Source: Hydractinia symbiolongicarpus (lineage: Eukaryota > Cnidaria > Hydrozoa > Anthoathecata > Hydractiniidae). Taken from it: a stretch of DNA of 60,000 nt. This document shows, piece after piece, positions 24,502-36,500 of the stretch. Both the position numbers and the translations under genes were made by a program. The DNA lies in the NCBI RefSeq assembly GCF_029227915.1, contig NC_079883.1:24058001-24118000 (forward strand), read 5' to 3'. Numbering within the stretch: the stretch's first letter is position 1; each line of letters opens with the position of its first letter. Below the pieces are notes generated by a model. It did not search any database, had not been told where the DNA came from, and saw nothing but the letters and a program-made list of their open reading frames with translations.

Positions 24502-27500
24502 ATGAGTGCCACCAACTCCTCATTTGCATCACATGGTTGGGGTGGACGTTTAAAAAAGATGGTAAAATTAAAAACAAGCAACACTGAACCATCATCAGAA
24601 TCACCGCGAGTTTTTGAAGTAAATTTAATAGATGGAAAAACTATAACTGTAGACTTAGTTGAGCTTAAGAAGAACATAAAAGATGGAGAGCTTCTTGTTA
24701 AGGTAAAAATCAAATTATTTGTTAGTTTATTCTAATTTCATTCATTTGTGATTATTCTCGGATCCAGGTTAACATGGTTAAAATTTTCTTATCATTTTCA
24801 ACAAAAATGCCCAAGGTATTTAATTTCGGCGTCAAAACTTATGGAAACATGCAAATTTTGAACTTTATACACTTAATAGAACTGCTTCCATCAGTAGTCA
24901 AACATTTGATGTTTTATAAAGAAATGACCACGCAAATCAATAGCAGTGAAAGTGAAATCAGGTATTTTAGTCCAAAAAAAATTTAGGAATATCAGAAAAG
25001 AAAAAGTTGATATTGCATATTATTAAGGAAGGCAGCTAAAAAATGTATATCAGTCAGCTGAATTTTTTCCCAAATAGTCTTAGATGTGGTGGTAGAATAT
25101 ACCCAATCATAAAAATGATGCTGAATCCTTAATAATTATTCCTGTATAGAGCCTGTGTATAGAGCCAGTTGTAATGCAATATTCTGAAAAATAAAAGTGT
25201 TAAAAAAATTTTAGTACCACCTGCACCACTTATATAGCATCATTCACCAACTCTAGGAACATATGTGCCATTCCGTAGAAAAAGAAGTTTTAAAAACTAG
25301 GTATTGATTATAGGCCAAAACCAAGCTATTTAAACAATGATTCATTAATATACTTTTGTTGATTTATCTTAAGTTTTGTATACTGTTAAAAAAATGAGTA
25401 TTATCTTGTTGTTGTTATTATTTTGCAGTGTCATATAGAGCCATTAAATTGCAATAGAAACGTCTGGATATTTTATTCTAAGAAATCCTTTATTATAAAT
25501 AAATGCAATGACCAGAGTGTAGAGTAAAGAAGGTCATTTTGTTTAAAGTGAAAGTACTTTAACATGTTTATATTTAAGAAGCGAAATAGGGAAATTTATC
25601 ATGTTTCATTTCATTTTCGTTGTATGAACATGTTGATATTTGTTATTGTTTTGCTCACCTCTATTTTAATATGCTTTGTTTTCCTAACCTCTATTTCAAT
25701 ATGCTTCTTTGTTACATTATTGGAAAAATTCGTACAATTATGTAACTTATAAAGTTTGGCCATTTTTGATTGCTGCTTACAGTTAAACCTGATCAACAGT
25801 CACGTCTCCATAAACGGTACCTCCTAAAACACGATTTTAAAATACCTTTCTGGTTTAAGAGTTGAACCTGGCTATTGCAACCACATCTTTAATAACCACA
25901 GCAACAACAACCACAACCACAAAATTTGGCTCTTTTGTTGTATCACAACATGTATATCAAAAATGTGGTCTGCTGCTGAAGCACAGATTTTTTGAGCTAA
26001 CTTCAATTTTTTTATAGTAATATTATTACTGTGAACTTTGTATAATATTCTACAAGCCATTATGTAAAATAGTTAAAAGAGATTATAAGTTTTACATTAA
26101 CCTATATACATTGGCAGCTGAAATAGAAATGTTCTTTCTGTGATATGTCCCTTGTTCTTAAACATCCAATATTTATATATTTAATTAGACAAATTTGACC
26201 GTATACGTCTCTAAAAGGTCAAAGTTTTATAATTATTACACATTTTCAAGTTTTAGACATGTCATAACAAACATTAGTTCTGAAATTCAAAAAAATTGAC
26301 ATCAGCAGTAATTTTAATGCTGACATGACATAAAGATTTGATTCCATGTCAGCAGTTTCTAAAATTCCTTGTAAAAATGAAGGAAAACCAACTTTATCAC
26401 ATTAAGAATTTGCAAACATGATTCTGCTTTTAAGCAATGCTATAAGGAACCATTGGAAAGTTAACATTACAAGTAGCATTTCATTGTTAAAAATATAGTG
26501 CTCCTTTTTACTAGACTGTAGTACAAAAACAAAAAAAGATGCCATTTATTGGGATGTTGCTGTTGTATTTGTAATTTTCCTGATTCTCACGGAGGATTAA
26601 GATTGGGCTCAACTAAACTTGTGACATTTCGCAGCTGAAGTCTGTCCTTATTACCTCCTGTAAAAATTTTTCCAATGTACCTCTGCACCTTGCCCTGGAA
26701 ACTATTAAGTCTCTACACTTTCTTACCCAATTTTTTTGTAGTGCATCATGTCTTTGAATGTAATAAAAAAAACTGTATCATTTAAATCTATATAATAATA
26801 CAGTGAGTGTGTCTGTCTGTATCAGGCTAAGTGGATGTGTTCATTTTCCTTTGATGTGGCCGAAAAAAGCGTTTAAACACGCCGAAAAAAGCGTGTCTCA
26901 AATGCTAATCAACAAACGGACGTCAATAACACTACTTTACATACTAATTTACATCAATATCTTAATTTGAATTAAAGAAGCCATTACAATGAACATTTGA
27001 GGGCAAACAACTTGAAAACAAGCTGTTAATGTCAGTCAGTTTTGAAAGTGGGGGTAATTAGGACAACCTGGGACCAATTTGGGTAAATATCCCATACCTG
27101 GGTCCCCGAAGCCATTTCAGAAATATTGGGTTGAAGTTATCCTCCAATATTTCTCTAACCTTCTTGATCAGCATTTCATTATCTATAAGATGAAGGCAAC
27201 GGGTATGCGGTTTTTATACTTTGGGGTACATTGCTGACGTCAGTTTTCATATCTCCTTAACCACATGATCCAATAATTTTCTTCATCAAAATTTCAATCT
27301 CTACACAAAATGGTAACATCAACAAGTTTCTAATTTTTTTTCATGTATGAAATTTCTTCGTATATGGATGGATCATTGCTGATACTATCAAAATTCTAAT
27401 GGTGTTGTTACCTTGCCTAAGTGGATTTTCCATGGGCTTTTTTGCATAGTTAAATAAATATTGTCAGAGGATACTAACAGGGTAGCTCAGTTAATGCTAA

Positions 27501-30500
27501 CGAAACCAATAAAGAAATGTATTTTCTGTTGGATAAAAAAAAATTTTTTCTGGGTACCTTCCACAAATTTTAAAAAAGTCGAATCAAACCTCCTGGGAGT
27601 TTTGCAGCATCAAGTTCTGCAAATTTTGTCAAAATTTGTAAACTAAAACTATGACAGCTGTCAACTTTTGGTATAGTTATTTTATTTCACACTTAATGAT
27701 TTTTTGGAATGTATATTCCACTTTGGTGCACGATGAAGCAAAAAAACTAGAAATAATTGGATTATTTTTATAAACTAGTCAGTGGCCTGTGGCATATTTT
27801 GGGTGACAAACAGCCAGACAGACAGATGTAACAGGTATTATAATATAGATGATTTTCTGAAAAAAGAGTTTTGTTTGCAGACCCAATCAGAATAATTTGC
27901 CCCTATCAGTGCTGAACCATACGTAATCTAATCTGTATGGGTGATTTTTGTAAGAAAAGCTAAAATTAATTTGTGTGAGTGGTCAAAATTGGAAAATGTG
28001 TACATATTTGTATGGCTTTGGCATTGATTATAATTTTGTGGAGCAAAATTTGCATTACACAAAACATGTTGTTTTGGTATGGCAAATACACATAAAATCA
28101 AGTTCCAGGCTTGTACACAACTAGGATCCTCAATCTACATATGCATACAAGTGGGACAAACAAACTGAAATTTAAATGCTACCAAAATCACATTTTTATG
28201 GATTATAAGTAACTTTATCAATAAGCAATCCTACAACATAAATTACAAATTCAATGGTGAATTGCACTCTTAAAATTAATTGCACACATGTGGGTGTATA
28301 TTATTGCATGTGTCTCTCTTTACTGGGCTGGGTTTGTATTTATAAATTGGGAGCATGGGTGGTAGTTTTTAAACTCTTGATCCAGAAAATAGAAAAAGGA
28401 TTGCTTCCTAGCTATGGTGGTGTGGTGCTGATGTCTTTTCTGTGACATTTCTAAAGAAGTAGAAACACCCAACATATCTGCACTTGCAATAAAAATTCAA
28501 TAGCGCTACCACTATACAGTCCCCTTACACAAACTCCCCGGAGAGGTAATGGTGATAAACAAATTTAAATATTTCTCAGAAAAAGAAATTGATCTAATGT
28601 ATTACATGGAACTGTCTACCATACAATACAATATTTCTAAACAATTTTTTTACCTTCAAATTAAAATCTGGTTGTGGCACAGCTTGCTAAAGGAAAATCA
28701 CCACACAATCTTCTTTTACGTTTTTCAATTCTTCACCATGATAGAACACATTTAAAGCAATTAAATTTCAAAAATTTGGGTGCTTATTTTGGGTGCTTAA
28801 ATTATGTGTACCAAAAATCAGTATATGATTGTCCAACTTAGTCAGTGAGTCAACCTTATTCAGTCAATTTGAAACACAAAGACTTGAAACTCGTTTTGCA
28901 GTTAAAGAGTATTTTGTCACATTTTTCTTGTGGTCATTCCTTTATGTAATTGAAAAATAAATTTAAAACTATATTGGAACTGTTGTAGTGAGATCCCTTC
29001 CAGGTTCTAAATAAGTAAAAGTAAATGTTGCTAGAAAGAGAATTTAGATAAAATGGTCTTTTAACCAAAATAAACCCTGCTCTCAACACTGCAAAATTAA
29101 AAGTAACTAATTGTTTTTTTTACAATCAGGTTACAAAATCAAATAAAATCCTTGAAGTTTATTTCTTGGTTTAGTTACATATTTGTATTAAAGGAATAAA
29201 TAGTTTTTGTCACACATTTTTTGTCACTTTCCAAAAATTCTTTCACTCATTCGTTCAGGGGTCTGTTTTAACTTTAGAAATAATGCAAAAGACATTTCTA
29301 TGTAATATTTTAGTTGATGCAATCGCATTCATAGGTCAAACATTGCTAAACTTTAATTACAATATTTGCAACTTTAACTATATAAATTAAATTAATGGTA
29401 AAGGTTGTTCCATGAGATATGTGTTGTAAATAATCGTTTCCTGCAGTGCAGATATAATATTTAATTAAATTATATATATTTTTAGGATGTTGTAAAAGAA
29501 ATCTGTCGTAAAATGGATATCATGCCGAAATCTGCAGCATTTTTTGGCATTAAATGTGACAATCCGAATGGCAGCTCCATGTGGATTGTTCAGACCAGAA
29601 CAATGGAAAATTTAAAAGTTGATAAAAAACAGAAGTGCTATTTTAAACTGCAGTTCAAAGTGCTTCCAAGTTTTGAATTACGAAAAAGAGATTTAAATGC
29701 GTATTATTATTACGTGAAACAGGTGTGATGTTTTGTTTTGTTTACATTTTTTTATTAGCAAAAACTTCTAGTAAAACTTTATTTTTGTCACTAATCGCTC
29801 TTTTAATAAGTAAATTAGTCTAAGAAAATGTTACTGCTTTTAAATACTTTTCAAATGACTATTCGCTTATTAGGGGGTTATATGAAGAAAATCATGAAGG
29901 AGGAGGGACATTTAATCAATAAGGGCATTTCATAAAGGGACGGCATATATTTAATGCATAAGGGGGAGAGAAAAGCAACCTATATCAAGATTGAACTTGA
30001 TTGGATAAACTTCTTAAATTTACTTTTTATGAAATTTCATAATCGGTAATGTGCAATTTGCATAGTATAAAAAAACTTTTTTTTGGTAGTGTCGCAGCGA
30101 ATTTCGAAGTGGTTGTTACTCAAAGCTTTTAGAAGGGAAAGATAATGAAAAAATTCTTCTACGAATGGTTATCCTTGAAATGATGATGGTAGCTAAAGAA
30201 GAAAACATCAATTCACTGAAAGATATGTTAAAAAGCAAGCATAAGTAAGTTATTATAAATGAGAGGTATTTATATTTTTACATATATTAAATAAGGATGC
30301 CAGGATCAAGCATTTCTATAACTGATCTAAAAAAGAAAGCTTATGTTAGGAATACGTAAATTAAAGTAAATCCATTTTAATTTAGAAAATAAGATTGACG
30401 TAATTCGATGTAACCTAAATGTACTCTTTGCAACAAGCCAATTTTATTAATAAGAAGCATAAATAGCCAATTAACCTATGCTCCAGAGTTATGGCTTGTG

Positions 30501-33500
30501 TAGCCTTCATTAAAAGTTTCGTTAATCAGATCAAAACTTAATCCTTTATTTCTCAGAAATAACATAGTTATTACGTTTCCAAGGTACTCTTTGAAAAATG
30601 TTTTGTTCTCCATTTTACTAACATCACCTTCAAATAGAATTTTCATAATTAGTTGTAATTAATACAAAAATATTTATGCAATTTCATAACAACGGATGGT
30701 TCTCTATGACTTTATTTCCATTTATTTATAAAGCTTGCAAAAAATGTTTTTTATCCGCCTGCTGACCAGGGAACACAAGTTTTTTTAGGATCTCCTGAAT
30801 ATGTTTCAACATCTTTCATTAAAGGAGATGATAGCTATTTCTTTGGTGTATACCTTAGATTTGAATCTGAATTCTCCAGCTGTTTAACTATCCTTCTTAA
30901 TTTGAGTAGCCAGAATTGAATCTTGTTAAACTCATCAAGAAGTTCACTTAAACTAAATAGAACAATCAGAAATAAAAAATCTGAATTACAATGGTCAAGA
31001 CCTTCTTGCTTTGATTTTTATGTATTGGTGAAGGCCTTGCAGTAAGCACCATTTTCAGTACACTATTACAGAAACATAAACAAAACTAGTTGTATGCCTG
31101 TTGAAGAATCCACTGTGTTTTTCAATCCATGTAACACGTTACAAGCATCAACAAACTAACAACACAGAATTTTAGGATTTCACAATATGCATAATTTCTT
31201 GATGACAACCTATGAATAATGCATATCAAAAATAAAAATAAAAAACTTTAAAAGTATCCAACAGAAATAAAGTTGTCTGAAAACTACAGTAGATGTATGA
31301 CATGTAAAAGTTGAATCTACTAAAATTACTTGCCCTGACAATGTATATACAGAAATTTGTTGTTACCCAATTATTATTATTTATTTATTTATTTTATTGT
31401 TGTTCTTGTTCATTCATGCAATTTATTTTATGAGCATGCCTTTTCAATGGTGCAAAATGCACAATAATTTTCAAAGAGTTGTTTTAAAAAACAAAAAGAA
31501 AATCTTGTTTGTTATCAATGATCGTTTCCAGAAGAGAAGAGTTTTAATCTTTACAAGTGTGCTTAATGGTGAATATTAGCAATAGAAAGGTCAACAGAAA
31601 CCTGGTCAACAGGCAGTGATAGAATATTTGTGTAATGGTAGTCAGGCAATTGTTAGAGCCACTATTTATTTGGACTCATAAAATGAGTTTTTCTTTTTCT
31701 ATTGATACTGCTATCAACAAATGTTTTAGGGGGGGGGGAGGTCCTAGTGCATTTAAACCTCCCATTTGAGCTAATCACTCAACCAGGCAACCACCTGATA
31801 TATCAACCTTATTCCCGTGCTGATCACTAAGCAGAAAGGATAGATTCACACTTTGTTGGAGTTTGAACCCAAGACCTGCCACACTGGAAGCTACCACTCT
31901 ACCGCAAAACTGCCAGTTTGTATGCCCTTACCCTACCGTTACCCTACGACAACATCGGGACAACAAAAAATTGTTTATAACATAAAAAAAATTTGTTTAA
32001 TATTGGGGTAAATAAAGCTCCGTTCACCTCAAATCACAAAATTTAGTGGCTTGCAGGTAATCAAGAAAAAAATGATCAAATCCTTCTAAATTTTCCAAAA
32101 TATCCTAAATAAAAATAAGTATTTAACATTTTGCATGATGTTTATTAAAAGTTACAACCTCCAGAACATCAAATGCATATGGTATAGAAAACCCAAGCAT
32201 GGTAACAAGGAGCGTAATCCTGATAAGGAGTTAATGAAATTGACTTTACTTTGACTTTACAAAATAATTTGGACTATTTCTTTATTTGCTGTATCTTTGT
32301 AATGATTTAACTTTAACAAGAAATGAAATGCATCATTAGACCAAATCTAAAAAAAAACAGACAGTGCAAGAGTAAAAGCTGATGGATGGTTTAAAATTTT
32401 TTTGTTATCTTTTGTAGAAAGATGTTTAATATGGATGAAATACTGAGAAAGCACAGTGATAAAGAAATTCCCAGAGACATATCTAAATGCAAACAGAAGG
32501 TAGAAAAATCCTTGAGGTGTTTTGAGAAAGTGCAAGAGCCAGACCGCGATTTTACAACTGAAGTTGAGCTACTTCGTCACTTTAGAGAAGAAACATATCT
32601 TTTGCAGAAGGTATGTTGGTTGTTGTTTTGTTTCGACTGAATTAATCACAAGAAATTTTAGATCAAAACATTCCCCAAATTATGTGTTGTAAAGAATTGC
32701 TGTTTAACACAACTTAAGTTCTCTAAAATGTAGGTTTATATTATTTCAAAGTCTGAAGGAAGGAAGATGATTAACCATTGCTTGAACACTTGTTTTTTCA
32801 TCTTTAGTATGAACGTGGTGGAAACAAAGCTAACAATGTTGAACTGTGGATATCGCCATCTGGAATTTCTAAAAAAGTGCTAATGTCAAATGTAAAGGTA
32901 TAATATTTAGTGGTTATTTGCAAAAAAAAAAATTTCCACCTCTTTTAACAAAAAACCAGCTCCTTGGGTAAATTAAATAATGAAATCCAAACGTTTCATG
33001 CAATGTGCTAAACAAATGCAATAATGTTTCATTCTTCAGACTTCCCTTTCGGATATTGACTTTTTCTTACACACTGTTTCTTTATTTAGTCAAGTCTCTG
33101 GGATTCCCAATACAATATGCTTCATCAGTTTAAAGTTTGTGAAACAGACCCTGACAAGGGCATTAAAACCATGATTTTTAGAGGTGATGAACCACCTGAG
33201 GTAAGTTAAGATGTTTATTGTTTAATGTTCTGGCTATTGATTAGTGCTTTTATAATTTCACAAAATAACATTCAAGTGTAAAAAATAGTTGGTAAATAAG
33301 TTTTCTTTCTGCATACCTAAAGCTTGGTTTTACCGTTAGGTATGTTTCTAAAGATGCACAACAATCTTTTTTTCAGATCGTATACTGTGCTTCCGAAGAA
33401 ATTTGTGAATCGATTTCTAGTTTTTTGGATGGATATTATCGACTTCTTGTTGATCAGTACAACTCGATATTACATGGTATATATTAAGTTGTTTATCTTC

Positions 33501-36500
33501 TTTGCACAGTCTAAAACAAAATAGATGTTTACTAAATATTGTCCCTTACGCTGTTAAAAATAGACTTCTGATGGAACACATATGCATGCTAAATTTGTCA
33601 AAGTTAACTTGTATATATTCACATTAATTGTTGTTAATGTTAGCATGATACTCTTTTCTCCAATTTTCCTAAATGTGCAACTTGTTGGTTTTTAGTTCTG
33701 TTTACTAGGTTTTAATTGCTGTTGTCTATGTAGCTACAAGAGTGTTGCTTTTTTTGTAGAATTTGAGCCCATTAATGATATATGGCTATTTTGAAAAATA
33801 GTTCAGACTGAATTGTCCATATATATATTTGTTCAATGTTAAAAATGTGGAAATTGGTTTTATAGAGGGCAATGCAGTTGATTTTGTACACTGCAGTCAT
33901 GCTTAAAAAAGCAATATTTAAAAGTTGAAGATTTTGTACAATGAGTATATTAAGGTTTTATTTCTCCAAATTATTTATTTCTTTTAGATTTTTCTGAATA
34001 CCTTCAATGTAGTCGATATCATGGTCCTATAGAGTAAGTCTACCATTTTGTGTCAATTTGAATATTTGTTGTATGGTACATATACTTTGAAGTTAAAGGT
34101 AGACGAAAGCATGTACTTTAAATTTTTTTAGAAGAGAGATTGTTCCCAGAATATTGACAGTAAAAGGAAGGCAACAAGGGAACTTTTTAATTCGTGAACA
34201 CTCGAAAAAATATGGATCCTATGTTCTTTCTGTGATTTCGGAGGATGACGAATTTTGTCATTTACAAATACTTAAAAGTGAAGTAGATGGGAGAGTTATT
34301 TATTTACTTGACGAGTCTCGCAAGTTTGATTCATTGGAACAGCTCATTGAGCACTACAGTAACGAAGAAAACGGGGTGAGTATCCATCCTATCTGATGTG
34401 ATGCTTAATGCATAGTGATAGCGCCACAACGTACTTTGACTATAATGTTAAAAAAAATGTTTGCATCGTTCAGCTAACTGTCAACCATGATTTGCAGTAG
34501 ACAAACGAGCTAATTCTAATAGCTATTAATGTCAATTTTAATCAGGCCTCGTGTGTTATTTGCTTTTTTATAAAAATAAGATTGTCATAATGCCATAAGT
34601 GAGTAAGCTTGCACCGTTGAATCTCCATTTTATCTTGTTTTTTTTTTCTTTTTACTTTTCAGAAAGAAATAAAGAGTTGCTTACGAAAAATTATTCTACC
34701 AAAACATTCAGGTAGGTTGCTTATGTTTTATTTCGTTTTAATTTTAGCTGGTTTAGTATTGTCAACGTGAACTAAAGGCGATTTCTGTTGTTACTTGTCA
34801 GGTTTAACCAAATAAACACCCAGAAAATTTGTGTTAAATTCTCTTCTTGACCATGTTAACTCGTTTGACATTTTAAGGAAACACAACAGTTTTAACAAAG
34901 GGAAGTTATGACATAAACGTAGAAGGAAGCGATAATTTTTTATTTCAAATCAAGACATCAGGGCACCTCAAATTAAAAAATTTCAAAAGCTTTCCAAATT
35001 TTTGACCATATAGCCATAAGAATGTACACTCTGTCGATCTGAACTTTATTGTGCTTATGTGGTATGCAATTATTCCCATAGGAAATGTTCCATTATACAG
35101 TGATCCTTCAACATTTCGACCAGCCTTACCTGGACGTAAAGTCATTCATACGCAACCAAACGTGATGGGACCAAGCTTGCTAGATCCTAATCAAATGACA
35201 ATGGAAAGACACATAAAACAGGTAAGCAGGCAAAGACATGTGTCTTGATATTCTCTTTTTGTGATGCAACGATAGAACTTTGTTTAATATGATTGTAGAT
35301 CACCATAAATGCCTGCTTAGTAATTATTTATTCTTTTTCCAGGGTACTTTTGGAGAAGTTATGAAGTCCCTCACATATGATGGTCGAGAATTAATTGTGA
35401 AACGATTTCCTAATCTTTCATCCGAAGTATGCTTCTTTTCTTGAATTTTATTTTCTAAACACAATTCTGGTCAGTATTTTCACAAATTTCATTTTGGTCT
35501 CCTTAGTCAAAGATGAAATTTTGTTATTAAACATTTAGGTCCCATGCCTAATTACAAAATGAAAAATGAAAAATGGCATTCAGATCTCACGCTATTGCTC
35601 TGCCACCAAAAATTGAAGAGGCCCAGGATAAACAACCCAGCACCATCAGAAAATTTCTAATTTTGAGAAAAAAATGTTTAAAAAATTTAAAAATTAAACC
35701 TTAAGGTGGCAGTAACCCTTTTAAAAAACGGAATTTTTTTTTACATAATTAGTTACGAAAGGTTTTTTTAGACTATATATCCATATTTTTTCTGTTATAA
35801 CACACTTGTCACGATTGATGCAGCAGGGGATGCTAACAAAGAATCTTTTGAAAAAAACAAAAGGCTATTGTTAAAAAAATAAGAATGAACAAAAAAAATC
35901 TGCACACCTTTTTAACAGGGTTAACCCAAGGTTCATTTAAAAACAGAAGCTGATAAAAAATAACGAGATTGTAAAAAGCTGGAGCTCGTAGAAGCCGATT
36001 TTTTTCTTGTTTATGATACATTTTTAAATAGAGATTTCTGCTGACTCAGTAATTGTAGTGTTAAGTTAAAATCATTTTATTATGTATTAAGGCCTATATT
36101 TATAGGAATTAGTAAAAAAAATGGTGTAAATAAAACACTGAGTAAATAATTCAGTTATTTGGACAGCTAAAAAGGGTTACTGCCGCCGTAAATTTATGTT
36201 TGGTATAAATACCATTGCAGTTTTGAAAGATCTCTGATTGTTAGATATCATATGGTAACTCTCAATTCTTATTTCTAGCTAAATTTAGAGTGCAAAAAGA
36301 CATAAAATCTTATGTGGATCTTATGTGCTTTTTTTGTCGAAAAATGACGCAGTTTTAATCTTTAGACCAATTTAGGCCTAAAACGATATTCATGCAACAA
36401 GAAAATCACCGTTTTGATGTCACAATCCTGTTGGCATGAACTACTTGTTAACTGTCACCACGTCTGTCAGAAATGCACCGTTGTGTTTACTGTCTATTAT

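Larger units (their letters stand above)
24502..33476 (+). other. JAK: JAK FERM domain (seven exons)
   Basis: Residues 1-362. Exons 1-2 give the ubiquitin-like F1 lobe (DGKTITVDLVELKK, then FFGIKCDNPNG). Exons 3-4 give the helical F2 lobe. Exons 5-7 give the PH-like F3 lobe, ending in the typical helix FLDGYYRLLVDQYN. In JAKs the FERM binds the membrane-proximal box motifs of cytokine receptors, so a receptor partner is expected elsewhere in this genome. Confidence 0.85.
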
